A DNA stretch of 64,000 nucleotides from Bosea sp. 685 (GCF_031884435.1 NZ_CP134779.1:1488001-1552000); one strand, 5' to 3'; numbered from the stretch's first letter, positions 34,528-44,527 are shown. Numbers and translations: made by a program. The notes: generated by a model from the sequence alone, not told the origin.

Positions 34528-36120
34528 ATGTCTGTGCAGGCGCAGCCCTTGCGAGCCTATCCCGTCATCGCGACGAGGCCCTTGCCGCTGCGCCGCGTCC
34601 GGCAGCTCGCGGCCAAATCCCTGTTCGGGCTGGCGGCGCTGGTTTCGCTCCTCACGCTGCTGCCGCTTGGTTTCATCCTCTGGATCACGGTCCAGACCGG
34701 CTGGGAGACGGCGTCCACCCTGATCTTCCGGCCGCGCGTCGGCGAATTGCTGGTCAATACCGCGCTGCTCGAAGTGCTGACCCTGCCGCCCTGCATCGTA
34801 CTGGCGGTGGCGCTCGCCTGGCTGACCGAGCGCAGCGACGTGCCGGGCGCGCGGCTCTGGTCCTGGCTCGCAGTCGCGCCGCTGGCGATCCCGGCTTTCG
34901 TGCAGTCCTATGCCTGGGTCGGTGTCGCGCCGGGGATGCACGGGCTTTTCGCCGCGGTTTTCGTCTCGGTTCTGGCCTATCTGCCCTTTCTCTATCTGCC
35001 CGTCGCGGCGCAGTTGCGCCGCCTCGACCCGGCGATGGAAGATGCCGCCGCTTCGCTCGGGCTCACGCCCTGGCGGGTGTTCCTGCGTGTCGTGCTGCCG
35101 CAATTGCGGATCGCGCTCTGCGGCGGTTCCTTGCTGATCGGCCTGCATCTGCTCGCCGAATACGGCCTCTACGCGATGATCCGCTTCGACACCTTCACCA
35201 CCGCGATCGTCGATCAGTTCCAGTCGAGCTATAACGGGCCGGCTGCGAACATGCTGGCGGGCGTGCTCGTGCTCTCCTGCCTCGGCCTGCTCGGGCTCGA
35301 ACTACTGATCCGGGGCGATGCGCGCTATGCCCGGGTTGGCTCCGGCGCACCGCGCCCGGCCTCGCGCCGCCGTCTTGGGCGGGCAGGCTGGGCTTCCATG
35401 CTCCTGCCGCTCGCGCTGAGCGGGCTTGCACTTGGCGTCCCGGCCTATGCGCTCGGCCGCTGGCTCATCGCCGGCGGCAGCGAGATCTGGCAGGCGCGGG
35501 AGCTGGCCGCGGCCTTCGGCGAAACCTTGCTCTATGCCGTGGGCGGGGCGCTGGCGACGACGCTTGCAGCGATCCCGATGGCCTGGCTTTCGGTGCGCGT
35601 GCCGGGTCGGTTGCAGCGGATTCTCGAAGGCTGCCACTACTATGTCGGCGCCTTGCCCGGCGTCGTGGTCGCGCTCGCCCTGGTCACGATCACGGTCAGG
35701 GTCGCCTTGCCGCTCTACCAGACGGTTGCGACCGTGCTGCTTGCCTATGGCTTGATGTTCCTGCCGCGCGCGCTGGTGGGCCTGCGCGCTGGCATCGCGC
35801 AGGTGCCGGTCGAACTGGAGCGCGCGGCGATCGCGCTCGGGCGCAGGCCGGTCGGTGCGATCCTTTCGGTGACGATGCGACTTGCGGCTCCGGGCGTCGC
35901 CGCCTGCATGGCGCTCGTCGCCATGGGCGTCACCACCGAATTGACGGCGACATTGATGCTCGCGCCCAATGGCACGCGCACGCTCGCGACGGAGTTCTGG
36001 GCGCTGACGAATGAGCTCGACTATGCGGCAGCCGCGCCTTATGCGGCGCTGATGATCGCCTTATCCTTGCCTTTGACGGCGCTCCTGCATGCGCAATCGC
36101 GACGGGTGGCCGGACAGTGA
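34528..36120 (+). CDS. Iron(III) ABC transporter permease (FbpB-like, fused double permease)
   Basis: The 530-residue membrane protein has two homologous permease halves with about twelve membrane helices. EAA-type loops are visible as [20 protein letters not shown] in the first half and [19 protein letters not shown] in the second. The double-permease layout is normal for FbpB. It is 81 bases after the binding-protein gene and overlaps the ATPase gene start by four bases, so the three genes form an operon for ferric iron import. Confidence 0.94.
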   Translation: MSVQAQPLRAYPVIATRPLPLRRVRQLAAKSLFGLAALVSLLTLLPLGFILWITVQTGWETASTLIFRPRVGELLVNTALLEVLTLPPCIVLAVALAWLTERSDVPGARLWSWLAVAPLAIPAFVQSYAWVGVAPGMHGLFAAVFVSVLAYLPFLYLPVAAQLRRLDPAMEDAAASLGLTPWRVFLRVVLPQLRIALCGGSLLIGLHLLAEYGLYAMIRFDTFTTAIVDQFQSSYNGPAANMLAGVLVLSCLGLLGLELLIRGDARYARVGSGAPRPASRRRLGRAGWASMLLPLALSGLALGVPAYALGRWLIAGGSEIWQARELAAAFGETLLYAVGGALATTLAAIPMAWLSVRVPGRLQRILEGCHYYVGALPGVVVALALVTITVRVALPLYQTVATVLLAYGLMFLPRALVGLRAGIAQVPVELERAAIALGRRPVGAILSVTMRLAAPGVAACMALVAMGVTTELTATLMLAPNGTRTLATEFWALTNELDYAAAAPYAALMIALSLPLTALLHAQSRRVAGQ

Positions 36121-37172
36121 ACCTTCTCGACGTCACCGGCCTTAGCAAGCGTTACGGCCCGCAGATCGCGCTGGATGGCGTCGATCTCACCGTGCCGGCG
36201 CGCAGCCGCACGGCGATCGTCGGCCCCTCCGGCTCGGGCAAGACCACGCTGCTGCGCATCATCGCCGGTTTCGATGCGCCTGATGCCGGCCGCGTGAGGC
36301 TGAACGGCCAGGTGCTCGCGGATGGGCCATTGATCGCGCCGGCGCATCTGCGCGGCATCGGCTATGTGCCGCAGGACGGGGCGCTGTTTCCGCATCTAAG
36401 CGTGGCCGAGAATATCGGCTTCGGGATCGAGGTCGGCGATCCGGAGCGCGACCTGCGGGTCAGCGAGCTGATGGAGATGGTCGAGCTCGACCGCGCCATG
36501 CTGCGCCGCCGCCCGCATGAACTCTCCGGCGGCCAGCAGCAGCGCGTGGCGCTGGCCCGGGCGCTGGCGCGCCGACCGGCGCTGATGCTGCTCGATGAGC
36601 CGTTCTCTGCGCTCGACACAGGCTTGCGCGAGGCGGTGCGCAAATCGGTGATGCGGGTGCTGCGCCAGGCCGGCATCACCGCGATCATGGTGACGCATGA
36701 CCAGGCCGAGGCCTTGTCCTTCGCCGATCAGGTTGCGGTGCTGCGAGGCGGGCGGCTGATGCAGGTCGGTGCGCCGGGCGCGCTCTACTGGCAGCCGAAG
36801 GACCGCGAGACGGCGCTCTTCCTCGGCGATGCGACCATGCTGGAGGCGCAACTGGGCGAGGGTTTCGTCGATTGCGCGCTCGGGCGCATTCCGGCCGAGA
36901 CCGGCGAGCGGCGCGGCCCCGGCGAGATCATGCTGCGGCCGGAGCAGATCAGCCTTTCGCCAGCCGCGACCGGCCCCCAGGAGACTGCCGCCTGTCATGG
37001 CGAGGTCGAGGAGGTCGAGTTCGGCGGAGCGCTCTGCGCCATCACCGTAGGGGTCGGATTCGAGGAGGCGCGGATACGCGTCCTCGTCCGCTCGCCGGGC
37101 CGCGATCTGCCTCTGCCGGGCGCGCGCGTCCGGCTCTCCGTACACGGCGGCGCGCATATCCTCGAGCGGTAG
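36117..37172 (+). CDS. Iron(III) ABC transporter ATP-binding protein (FbpC-like)
   Basis: The 351-residue protein starts with GTG overlapping the permease stop codon. It has Walker [10 protein letters not shown] (near residues 36-44), Q-loop [20 protein letters not shown], signature [20 protein letters not shown], Walker [13 protein letters not shown] and switch [14 protein letters not shown]. The C-terminal third is a TOBE-type regulatory domain ([12 protein letters not shown]). It drives ferric iron import and may sense iron through the C-terminal domain, as FbpC does. Confidence 0.95.
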   Translation: MNLLDVTGLSKRYGPQIALDGVDLTVPARSRTAIVGPSGSGKTTLLRIIAGFDAPDAGRVRLNGQVLADGPLIAPAHLRGIGYVPQDGALFPHLSVAENIGFGIEVGDPERDLRVSELMEMVELDRAMLRRRPHELSGGQQQRVALARALARRPALMLLDEPFSALDTGLREAVRKSVMRVLRQAGITAIMVTHDQAEALSFADQVAVLRGGRLMQVGAPGALYWQPKDRETALFLGDATMLEAQLGEGFVDCALGRIPAETGERRGPGEIMLRPEQISLSPAATGPQETAACHGEVEEVEFGGALCAITVGVGFEEARIRVLVRSPGRDLPLPGARVRLSVHGGAHILER

Positions 37173-37258
37173 AGTTCGCGACCGGTAACGCCATCCAACC
37201 GTGCCTTCGATGCAGGCGGTTCGATAAATTGCTCATGAAATAGGCTGGCATTGCCATC

Positions 37259-37276
37259 GTGCATACAAGATGCATG
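37259..37276. promoter_or_regulatory. Candidate GntR operator 1 (before the dipeptide-type transporter operon)
   Basis: TGCAT-ACAAG-ATGCA (37259-37273) is a perfect dyad followed by TGT. It closely resembles TGCATACAAAGATTATGCA at 46377-46395; both begin TGCATACAA. It lies in the 397-base gap 37173-37569, which holds no convincing gene, about 300 bases before the binding-protein start. Confidence 0.5.
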
Positions 37277-37569
37277 TAATCTGGCCAAGGGCCTGCTGCA
37301 GCGTGCATCGACGCGCTTCATTCGGCAAGCGCTGTCGATCGCGAGCTGGGCGCCGTTTCCAGCGCGAACGGGCGGCAATCACAGCAAAATCGGCTTCTGC
37401 CAAACTGCGAGCGCTTCAAACGATGTCGGTTTCCGCCGCCATCGCCGTGCTTTCGAGTGCGGTTTGGAGCGGCACGCTCTGTGCATGAGGGAGGGTGTCT
37501 TTCCGCCGCCGGCGCCGTTCCAGGGCTGCTGGCGCGTGCCAGCCTGTCCGCGCATCGAGGGATCGCTCC

Positions 37570-39165
37570 ATGACAATCACACGCCGCACCGCCATCGCTG
37601 CTGGCCTCAGCCTGCCCCTCGCTGCCCGGGGCGGGGCCGCGCAAGCCCAGGCGCCGAGCCGCAGCGAGACGCTGCTCCTGGTGCAGGAATACGGCCCCAA
37701 CAGCCTGGACATGCAGGGCATCGGCTCGTCGCAGCCGGTCAATGGCGTGGCGCTGAACTGCTATGATCGGCTGCTGCGCTTCAAGCCGGTGCCGATTCCG
37801 GGCGGCGGCGGCAATACGATCGCGATGGGTGAGCTCGAGGGCGAGCTGGCGGAAAGCTGGCAGCTTGCCTCCGACGGCATGAGCTGCACCTTCAAGCTGC
37901 GCGACGCCACCTTCCACTCCGGGCGCAAGGTCACCGCCAAGGACGTCAAATGGTCGCTCGACCGCGCGGTCTCGATCGGCGGTTTCGCTACGACGCAGAT
38001 GAATGCCGGCTCGCTGGAGAAGCCCGAGCAGTTCGTCGTGATCGACGACAAGACGCTGCGCATCGACTTCATCCGCAAGGACAAGATGACGCTGCCTAAC
38101 CTGGCCGTCACCATCCCGTTCGTGTTCGACTCCGAACTTGCCATCAAGAATGGCGGCGACGACCCCTGGGCCAAGGACTACCTCAAGAACAACATCGCAG
38201 GCTCCGGTGCCTACAAGGTCGAGAGTTGGAAGCCCGGCGTCGAGACGATCTATGTCCGCAACGACGCCTGGACTTGCGGCAAGCTGCCGAGCCTGCGCCG
38301 CATCATCGCGCGCGACATCGCCTCGCCCTCGACCCGCCGGGCCCTGATCGAGCGCGGCGATGCCGACATCTCCTATGGTCTGCCGCCGAAGGACTTCAAG
38401 GATCTGGCCGATGCCGGCAAGGTCAATGTCGTCGGCGTGCCGATCCCCAACGGCGTCTGGGGCTGCTATCTCAACACGCAGGTCGGGCCGTTCAAGGATG
38501 CGCGCCTGCGCCAGGCGGTCGCCTGGGTGATGCCTTATGAGAAGATGCTGCAGGCCTCGTTGTTCGGCCGCGGCGTCGACATGTCCGGCGGGCCGGAGAC
38601 GCCCAAGGTCGCCTGGCCGCAACCCTTCCCCTACAAGACCGATGTCGCCAAGGCGAAGGCGCTGGTCGATGCCGCCGGCGGTGGCTTCTCGACCACACTG
38701 CTGTTCGATGCCGGCAATGCGACGGTGGCCGAGCCCATGTCGGTGCTGATCAAGGAGGCGCTCGCAACCATCGGCATCAATGTCGAGATCTCGAAGGTGC
38801 CCGGCGCCAACTTCCGCGGCGAGATCCAGAAGAAGACCAACCCGATGGTCCTCAACCGCTTCGCCGGCTGGCTCGACTATCCCGACTATTATCTGTTCTG
38901 GACGATGCACGGCAACAATTCGATCTTCAACATCGCCGCCTACCAGAACCCGGCGCTGGACAAGCTGGTCGACGAGGCCCGCTTCACCGCCGACAAGGCG
39001 ACCTACGACAAGAGCGTCGTCGAGTTCATCAAGCTGGTGAACGTCGAGGTGCCGATGGTGCCGATCGCCCAGCCGACCCATGACGTCGCCATGCAGAAGT
39101 CGATCGGCGGCTATCAGTTCCAGCCCTGCCGCGAGCCGGATTTCCGCTACCTGACGAAGGGGTGA
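37570..39165 (+). CDS. ABC transporter substrate-binding protein, family 5 (dipeptide/oligopeptide type)
   Basis: The 531-residue protein starts MTITRRTAIAAGLSLPLAAR, a signal peptide with a twin-arginine pair (ITRRTAIAAG), and shows the family 5 hallmarks ESWQLASDGMSCTFKLRDAT followed by FHSGRKVTAKDVKWSLDRAV and GSGAYKVESWKPG. The ATG at 37570 is preceded by GAGGGA. Ligands of this family range from peptides to opines and ureido compounds. The linked amidohydrolase genes suggest a nitrogen-rich amide or ureido compound. The gap to the permease gene holds palindrome C3. Confidence 0.93.
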   Translation: MTITRRTAIAAGLSLPLAARGGAAQAQAPSRSETLLLVQEYGPNSLDMQGIGSSQPVNGVALNCYDRLLRFKPVPIPGGGGNTIAMGELEGELAESWQLASDGMSCTFKLRDATFHSGRKVTAKDVKWSLDRAVSIGGFATTQMNAGSLEKPEQFVVIDDKTLRIDFIRKDKMTLPNLAVTIPFVFDSELAIKNGGDDPWAKDYLKNNIAGSGAYKVESWKPGVETIYVRNDAWTCGKLPSLRRIIARDIASPSTRRALIERGDADISYGLPPKDFKDLADAGKVNVVGVPIPNGVWGCYLNTQVGPFKDARLRQAVAWVMPYEKMLQASLFGRGVDMSGGPETPKVAWPQPFPYKTDVAKAKALVDAAGGGFSTTLLFDAGNATVAEPMSVLIKEALATIGINVEISKVPGANFRGEIQKKTNPMVLNRFAGWLDYPDYYLFWTMHGNNSIFNIAAYQNPALDKLVDEARFTADKATYDKSVVEFIKLVNVEVPMVPIAQPTHDVAMQKSIGGYQFQPCREPDFRYLTKG

Positions 39166-39175
39166 GCGGTCTCTT

Positions 39176-39287
39176 CGTCATGCTCGGGCTTGTCCCGAGC
39201 ATCTCCTGATAGAGATTCTCGGGTCTGCGCGGAGTTTATCCTTGGGCCGGCCAAAGCCGGACCCGAGGGCTTCGCCCGAGAATGACG
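39176..39287. repeat. Intergenic palindrome (element C3), inside the transporter operon
   Basis: The ends are CGTCAT and ATGACG. The interior has two smaller dyads, ATGCTCGGGCTTGTCCCGAGCAT and a weaker arm with TCTCGGGT.../ACCCGAGGG...CCCGAGA. It separates the binding-protein gene from the first permease gene and could stabilise or terminate the upstream message. Confidence 0.8.
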
Positions 39288-39322
39288 ACACGGTTCCGAA
39301 ACCTGTTGAAGGAGGCCAAGCC

Positions 39323-40336
39323 ATGCTCAAGATGATCGGCCAGCGCCTTATGACGACCATCCCGTCGATCATCGGCGTGATCATCGTCACCTTCCTGCTC
39401 ACACGGGTCCTGCCGGGCGACACCGCCGCCTATTTCGCCGGGCCCGCGGCGTCGCCCCAGGCCATCGCCGAGATCCGCGGCAAGCTCGGCCTCGACCGAC
39501 CGCTGCCGGTGCAGTTCGCGTCTTACGTCACGGCGCTGGCGAAGGGCGATCTCGGCCAGTCGCTGACGACCGGCCAGCCTGTGACCAGGGACATTGCCGC
39601 GCGGCTGCCGGCCTCGGCCGAGCTGACATTGGCCGGCTTGCTCCTCGCCATGGCGGTGGCGCTGCCGCTGGGTGTGCTGGCCGCGGTGAAGCAGGGCTCC
39701 TGGATCGATCATCTCTGCCGGATCGTCGCGACGGCGGGCGTCTCGTTGCCGGTGTTCTTCACCGGGCTCTTGCTGGTCTATGTCTTCTACTTCCTGCTCG
39801 GTTGGTCTCCGGCGCCGCTCGGGCGGCTCGATGTCTTCGCCTCCGAGCCGCCTGGCGTCACCGGCTTCCTGCTGATCGACATGCTGCTCGCGCGCGATCT
39901 TGAGGGTTTTCGCGCCGCCTTCTCGCAGCTCATCCTGCCGGCCGTGACGCTCGCCATCTTCTCGCTCGCGCCGATCACGCGGATGACGCGTGCCTCGATG
40001 CTGGCGGTGCTCGGCGCCGATTTCGTCCGCACGGCGCGCGCCAGCGGCCTGACCAATAGCAAGGTCATCGGCACCTATGCCTTCCGCAACGCCATGCTGC
40101 CGGTGGTGACGACGCTCGGCATGGTGTTCTCCTTCCTGCTCGGCGCCAATGTGCTGGTCGAGAAGGTCTTTGCCTGGCCAGGCATCGGCTCCTATGCGGT
40201 CGAGGCGCTGATCGCCTCGGACTACGCCCCGATCCAGGGTTTCGTGCTGACCATGGCGGTGATGTATGTCGCGCTGAACCTCATGATCGACGTGCTCTAC
40301 GGCGTCATCGATCCCCGCGTCAGGCTGGAGGGTTGA
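39323..40336 (+). CDS. ABC transporter permease, DppB-like
   Basis: The 337-residue membrane protein starts MLKMIGQRLMTTIPSIIGVI after a GAAGGAGG ribosome-binding site; the upstream ATG at 39242 lies in the palindrome and is rejected. DppB signatures are FLLTRVLPGDTAAYFAGP, LGLDRPLPVQFASYV, and the EAA loop DFVRTARASGLTNSKVIGTY. Six membrane helices are expected. It forms the channel with the DppC-like protein encoded five bases downstream. Confidence 0.95.
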   Translation: MLKMIGQRLMTTIPSIIGVIIVTFLLTRVLPGDTAAYFAGPAASPQAIAEIRGKLGLDRPLPVQFASYVTALAKGDLGQSLTTGQPVTRDIAARLPASAELTLAGLLLAMAVALPLGVLAAVKQGSWIDHLCRIVATAGVSLPVFFTGLLLVYVFYFLLGWSPAPLGRLDVFASEPPGVTGFLLIDMLLARDLEGFRAAFSQLILPAVTLAIFSLAPITRMTRASMLAVLGADFVRTARASGLTNSKVIGTYAFRNAMLPVVTTLGMVFSFLLGANVLVEKVFAWPGIGSYAVEALIASDYAPIQGFVLTMAVMYVALNLMIDVLYGVIDPRVRLEG

Positions 40337-40340
40337 GGCC

Positions 40341-41318
40341 GTGAACGACATGTCCCAAATCCTCAAAAAAGAACCCGAGCCCGCTCCCGGCGAACCCTCG
40401 CCCGCCGAATCTTTGCCGGCCGAGTCCTTGCCGGCCGAGTCCTTGCCGGCATTGCGCTTCGAGGCGCCGCCCTCGACCAGCCTGTGGGCGCATGCGCGCC
40501 ATATCGTGACGGAGAACCCGGTGACGGGGCTCGCCTTCGGGCTGTTTGCGCTGATCCTGGTAGCGGCGCTGATCGGCCCCTCGATCGTGCCTTATGATCC
40601 TCTCGCCTCGAACACCAATGCGGCGCTGCAGGGCCCGAGCCGTGCGCATTGGTTCGGCACGGACCAGCTAGGCCGCGACATCTTCAGCCGCGTCATTGCG
40701 GCGACAAGGCTCGATTTCTCGATCGCGGTGTTCTCGGTCGCGCTCGTCTTCGTGCTCGGCGGACTTGCCGGCATCATGGCCGGCTTCTTCGGCGGCTGGG
40801 TCGACAAGCTGGTCGGGCGCGTCGCTGACACCATCATGGCGTTCCCGCTCTTCGTGCTGGCGATGGGCATCGTGGCCGCGCTCGGCAACAGCGTCACCAA
40901 TATCGTGCTGGCGACGGCGATCATCAATTTTCCGCTCTATGCCCGCGTCGCCCGCGCCGAGGCGAATGTGCGCCGCGACGCCGGTTTCGTGCAGGCGGCG
41001 CGGCTCTCCGGCAATTCCGACTGGCGGCTGCTGCTGACGCAAATCCTGCCCAACATCATGCCGATCATGGCGGTGCAGATGTCGCTGACCATGGGCTACG
41101 CCATCCTGAACGCGGCGGGCCTCTCCTTCATCGGTTTGGGCGTGCGCCCGCCGACACCTGAATGGGGCATCATGGTCGCGGAAGGTGCGAGCTTCATCGT
41201 CTCCGGCGAATGGTGGATCGCCTTCTTCCCGGGCCTGGCCCTGATGATCGCGGTGTTCTGCTTCAACCTGCTCGGCGACGGCGTGCGCGACCTCGTCGAT
41301 CCGCAGCGGAGGAATTGA
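40341..41318 (+). CDS. ABC transporter permease, DppC-like, with repeat-bearing N-terminus
   Basis: The 325-residue permease starts with GTG (ATG at 40350 is an alternative). The N-terminal cytosolic extension carries the pentapeptide PAESL three times. The core is typical DppC: DPLASNTNAALQGPSRAHWF, GTDQLGRDIFSRVI, EAA loop DAGFVQAARLSGNSDWRLLL, and LGVRPPTPEWGIMVAEGASF. The extension is not part of the family core and probably tolerates length changes. Confidence 0.95.
   Translation: MNDMSQILKKEPEPAPGEPSPAESLPAESLPAESLPALRFEAPPSTSLWAHARHIVTENPVTGLAFGLFALILVAALIGPSIVPYDPLASNTNAALQGPSRAHWFGTDQLGRDIFSRVIAATRLDFSIAVFSVALVFVLGGLAGIMAGFFGGWVDKLVGRVADTIMAFPLFVLAMGIVAALGNSVTNIVLATAIINFPLYARVARAEANVRRDAGFVQAARLSGNSDWRLLLTQILPNIMPIMAVQMSLTMGYAILNAAGLSFIGLGVRPPTPEWGIMVAEGASFIVSGEWWIAFFPGLALMIAVFCFNLLGDGVRDLVDPQRRN
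40404..40448 (+). repeat. Three 15-bp tandem units in the DppC-like gene
   Basis: GCCGAATCTTTGCCG (40404-40418) is followed by two exact copies of GCCGAGTCCTTGCCG (40419-40433, 40434-40448). They encode PAESL repeats in the N-terminal cytosolic tail. Confidence 0.92.
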
Positions 41319-41340
41319 TGGGTACGCTCATGAACCTCTC

Positions 41341-41483
41341 CGTCATTCCGGGGCTCGCGCAGCGAGAGCCTGGAACCCAGAACCGCAGGTCGAACTCCAG
41401 CAGTCATGACCGTCGCGTCCTGTCTTTTGTAACCTGCGGTTCTGGGTTCCGGGCTCGACGCTGCGCGTCGCCCCGGAATGACG
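41341..41483. repeat. Intergenic palindrome (element C4), inside the transporter operon
   Basis: The ends CGTCATTCCG and CGGAATGACG are exact inverted repeats, and GGAACCCAGAACCGCAGGT pairs with ACCTGCGGTTCTGGGTTCC, giving a long hairpin. It lies between the DppC-like permease and the double-ATPase gene. The last bases merge into GGGGAGGTTCTGGC before the ATG at 41497, so the element may supply the ribosome-binding site. Confidence 0.9.
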
Positions 41484-41496
41484 GGGAGGTTCTGGC

Positions 41497-43227
41497 ATGA
41501 CCTCTCCGCCCCTCCTCGACATCAAGAATCTCACCGTCGAATTCGCCACGCGTCGCGGCGCGGTGCAGGCGGTGAAGTCCATCGATATCCAGGTCGCCAA
41601 GGGCGAGACGGTCGCGATCGTCGGCGAGTCCGGCTCGGGCAAATCGGTGACCTCCTATGCCGTGGTGCGCATCCTCGACCGGGCAGGCCGCGTCGCCGAG
41701 GGCGCGATCTCGTTTTCCGGCATCGACCTTGTGGCGGCTGACGAGGCGCAGATGCGCGACCTGCGCGGGCGCGAAATCTCGATGATCTTCCAGAACCCGC
41801 GCGCGGCGCTGAACCCGATCCGCAAGGTCGGCCGGCAGATCGAGGACGTGCTGCTCCAGCATGTCCAGGCGACGCGCGCGACCGCCAGGGAGAAGGCGAT
41901 CGAGGCCCTGACCAAGGTCAAGATCGCGCGGCCGGAAGAGCGCTACGATGCCTATCCCTTCGAGCTTTCCGGCGGCATGTGCCAGCGCGTGGTGATCGCG
42001 CTTGCGCTCGCCTGCCAGCCGCAATTGCTGATCGCCGACGAGCCGACGACGGGCCTCGACGTGACGACGCAGAAGGCGGTGATGGATCTGATCGTCGAGC
42101 TTACGCGCGAGCGCGGCATGTCGACCATCCTGATCACCCATGATCTCGGATTGGCGGCGGCCTATTGCGACCGGGTCGTGGTGATGGAGAAGGGCAAAGT
42201 GGTGGAGACGGCCGCCGCCGCCGACATCTTCCGCAATCCGCAGCACCCCTATACGCGCAAGCTGATGCAGGCGACGCCGCGCATCGGCATGTCGCTTGCC
42301 GATCTGTTGCCGGACGCTCCCAAGACTGCGGCTCCCGAGCCGGATGCTCCCAAGACTGCGCCTGCCGAGGCGAAGGCGCCTCAGATCATGCCCGCGGGGG
42401 CCGAGCCGCTGATGCGGGTCGAAAACCTGGTCAAGGAGTATCCACGTCCAGCGACAGGGGCCTTCCTCGCCAAGTTCATGGGCAAGGCGGAGCCGGAGAA
42501 ATCCGCCTTCCGCGCGGTCGACGGTATCAGCTTCACTGTCGCCAGGGGCGAGACGCTCGGGCTCGTCGGCGAATCCGGCTGCGGCAAGTCGACGACCTCG
42601 ATGATGATCACGCGACTGATCGACCCCAGCGGTGGGCGGATCGTTTTCGACGGCACCGATATCGGCGCGATCCCGGCCAAATCCTTCGCGGCCTCGCCGT
42701 ATCGCCGGCGCATCCAGATGGTCTTCCAGGATCCGACCGACAGCCTGAACCCACGCTTCACCGCCGAGCGGGCGATCGCCGACCCGATCCTGCGCATGGG
42801 CGGGATCTCGGGTCGCGATGCCTTGCGCGCCCGCTGCGAGGAGCTGGCGCGGCTGGTCGGCCTGCCGGTCGAACTGATCGACCGCTTTCCGCACCAGCTC
42901 TCGGGCGGGCAGAAGGCTCGTGTCGGCATTGCGCGCGCCATCGCGCTCGATCCCGATCTCGTCATCCTGGACGAGCCGACGGCGGCGCTCGATGTCTCCG
43001 TGCAGGCCGTGGTGCTGAATCTGCTGGAGGAGCTGAAGGGGCGGCTCGGCATGAGCTATCTCTTCGTCTCGCACGATCTCAACGTGGTGAGGCTGCTCTG
43101 CGACCGGGTGATCGTGATGAAGACCGGCGCGATCGTCGAGCAAGGCATGGCCGAGGAGGTGTTGGGCAATCCGCAGGCGGCCTACACTCAGGAATTGCTG
43201 ACCGCGATTCCGCATCCGCCGATGTGA
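41497..43227 (+). CDS. ABC transporter double ATP-binding protein (DppD-DppF fusion)
   Basis: The 576-residue protein contains two complete ATPase domains. Domain 1 has GESGSGKS (near residues 43-50), [20 protein letters not shown] and [17 protein letters not shown]. Domain 2 has GESGCGKST (near 358-366), [20 protein letters not shown] and [16 protein letters not shown]. The linker holds a duplicated DAPKTAxxEP segment from a 30-base tandem duplication. It replaces separate DppD and DppF subunits, as in GsiA/YejF-like proteins. Confidence 0.96.
   Translation: MTSPPLLDIKNLTVEFATRRGAVQAVKSIDIQVAKGETVAIVGESGSGKSVTSYAVVRILDRAGRVAEGAISFSGIDLVAADEAQMRDLRGREISMIFQNPRAALNPIRKVGRQIEDVLLQHVQATRATAREKAIEALTKVKIARPEERYDAYPFELSGGMCQRVVIALALACQPQLLIADEPTTGLDVTTQKAVMDLIVELTRERGMSTILITHDLGLAAAYCDRVVVMEKGKVVETAAAADIFRNPQHPYTRKLMQATPRIGMSLADLLPDAPKTAAPEPDAPKTAPAEAKAPQIMPAGAEPLMRVENLVKEYPRPATGAFLAKFMGKAEPEKSAFRAVDGISFTVARGETLGLVGESGCGKSTTSMMITRLIDPSGGRIVFDGTDIGAIPAKSFAASPYRRRIQMVFQDPTDSLNPRFTAERAIADPILRMGGISGRDALRARCEELARLVGLPVELIDRFPHQLSGGQKARVGIARAIALDPDLVILDEPTAALDVSVQAVVLNLLEELKGRLGMSYLFVSHDLNVVRLLCDRVIVMKTGAIVEQGMAEEVLGNPQAAYTQELLTAIPHPPM
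42310..42369 (+). repeat. Two 30-bp tandem units in the ATPase linker
   Basis: Units 42310-42339 and 42340-42369 share CGGAYGCTCCCAAGACTGCG and encode [10 protein letters not shown] and [10 protein letters not shown]. The array lies between the two ATPase domains, where extra residues should be harmless. Confidence 0.88.
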
Positions 43228-43241
43228 CATGCCACCCTCGC

Positions 43242-43348
43242 CGTCATTCCGGACAAGCCGCGCTAGCGGCGCCGATCCGGAATCCATCGTAGAGTTCAGA
43301 GCTCTCCGATGGATTCCGGGTCTCCGCTTCGCTGCGCCCGGAATGACG
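43242..43348. repeat. Intergenic palindrome (element C5), before the atzH-like gene
   Basis: The ends CGTCATTCCGG and CCGGAATGACG are exact inverted repeats shared with C4, and GGAATCCATCG pairs with CGATGGATTCC. It separates the double-ATPase gene from the atzH-like gene. Confidence 0.9.
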
Positions 43349-43377
43349 GGGAGGGTGGAAACAAGGACGATACCGGA

Positions 43378-43758
43378 ATGAAGATCAACGACCCCGCCGT
43401 GCTTGCCGAAGTCGAGGCCGCTTTTGCGGCTTATGAGAAAGCGCTGACGACCAATGATGTCGAGACGCTTGATGCGCTGTTCAAGGACAGCCCGCAGACG
43501 CTGCGCTACGGCGTGGGCGAAAATCTCTACGGCTATGCCGAAATCGCGGCCTTCCGTGCGGCGCGTTCGCCGGTCGGGGTGATGCGCACGATCGAGCGCA
43601 CCGTCATCACCGCTTACGGCGATGCCATGGCCACGGCCAACACGCTGTTCCGGCGCGACAGCATGGTGGGCAAGATTGGGCGGCAAAGCCAAACCTGGGT
43701 CAAGTTCCCGGAAGGCTGGCGGGTCGTCAGCGCCCATGTCAGCGTGATCGCGGAATGA
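43378..43758 (+). CDS. AtzH/HpxZ-like protein (SnoaL/NTF2-like fold)
   Basis: The 126-residue protein starts [20 protein letters not shown] and matches the AtzH/HpxZ (DUF3225) family with LKYGVGE-like [20 protein letters not shown] and WRVVSAHVS. HpxZ is linked to oxalurate use and AtzH to cyanuric-acid/carboxybiuret use, in both cases beside AtzE/AtzG-type amidohydrolases, as here. AtzH is reported to act as an amide hydrolase. The start codon directly follows palindrome C5, so the gene is likely the last of the transporter operon. Confidence 0.88.
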   Translation: MKINDPAVLAEVEAAFAAYEKALTTNDVETLDALFKDSPQTLRYGVGENLYGYAEIAAFRAARSPVGVMRTIERTVITAYGDAMATANTLFRRDSMVGKIGRQSQTWVKFPEGWRVVSAHVSVIAE

Positions 43759-43843
43759 CGCCCGGTTGCGCTGCGCCATGACCCTCACGCTCTGGCCTGC
43801 TAAGCAGGTGGCTGCGCTTCCGTTGAATCTTTGGTCCTGATCC

Positions 43844-44524
43844 ATGCCGCCTCGCCGCGCCGCCGCCGTTGGACTCAAGCCCGCAGCCCCCACGCGCACG
43901 GAAAGCTTGCGGCTCCAGATTGCCGACGAGATCGTCTCGGGCGCGCTCGAGCCCGGCACGCCGCTCGACGAACAGGAGCTCGCCGCGCGCTTCGGCGTTT
44001 CGCGCACGCCGGTTCGGGAGGCGATCCGCCAGCTCTCGAGCTCGGGGCTGGTCAGCGTCAGGCCCCATCGCGGCGCGGTCGTGGCGCTGCCGACGCCGCG
44101 CCAGCTCCACGACATGTTCGAGGTTATGGCGGAGCTCGAAGGGCTTTGCGCCGGGCTTGCCGCCCGCAACATGACGGTGCCGGAGCGGCGCGGGCTTGAA
44201 GGGCTGCACCAGGCCTTGCGCACGCTCGTCCATGAGGGCGATCCGGCGCGCTATCACGAGACGAACGAAGCCTTCCACGCCGCGATCTATGCTGGAACGC
44301 ATAACGGCTATCTCGCCGAACTCACCTTGATGACGCGGGCCCGCGTCGCGCCGTTTCGCCGGGCGCAGTTCCGTGCCACGGGGCGGTTGGGTGGCTCCTA
44401 TCAGGAGCACGACACGATCGTGCAGGCGATCCTGCGCGGCGATCAGGCCGGCGCGACCGAGGCGATGCGCGCCCATATCGGCATCGTGCGCGATGCCTTC
44501 AGCAGCTATGCCGAGGCGCGGTGA
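43844..44524 (+). CDS. GntR-family regulator, FCD (FadR-type) subfamily
   Basis: The 226-residue protein has a winged helix-turn-helix at residues about 18-80 (LRLQIADEIVSGALEPGTPL; RFGVSRTPVREAIRQLSSSG) and an all-helical FCD effector domain (FEVMAELEGLCAGLAARNMT; ETNEAFHAAIYAGTHNGYLA) with the usual metal-binding His positions. It lies between the transporter and amidohydrolase genes. The two TGCATACAA palindromes at 37259 and 46377 are plausible operators for it. Its ligand would be a carboxylate or amide from this pathway. It ends four bases before the convergent atzF-like gene. Confidence 0.92.
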   Translation: MPPRRAAAVGLKPAAPTRTESLRLQIADEIVSGALEPGTPLDEQELAARFGVSRTPVREAIRQLSSSGLVSVRPHRGAVVALPTPRQLHDMFEVMAELEGLCAGLAARNMTVPERRGLEGLHQALRTLVHEGDPARYHETNEAFHAAIYAGTHNGYLAELTLMTRARVAPFRRAQFRATGRLGGSYQEHDTIVQAILRGDQAGATEAMRAHIGIVRDAFSSYAEAR

Positions 44525-44527
44525 GGC

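Noticed and set aside
37173..37569. A small gene between the iron and dipeptide-type transporter operons
   Set aside because: Short open frames exist, but none has a ribosome-binding site plus recognisable sequence. The gap is better explained as a promoter region with a GntR-type dyad.
39176..43348. Palindromes as insertion sequences
   Set aside because: They are about 107-143 bp with no open frame and no visible target duplications, so they are miniature palindromic repeats, not autonomous elements.
41404..44223. A 939-codon open frame on the minus strand
   Set aside because: It is antisense to the double ATPase, atzH-like and GntR genes and shows no domain. It is a GC-bias shadow.
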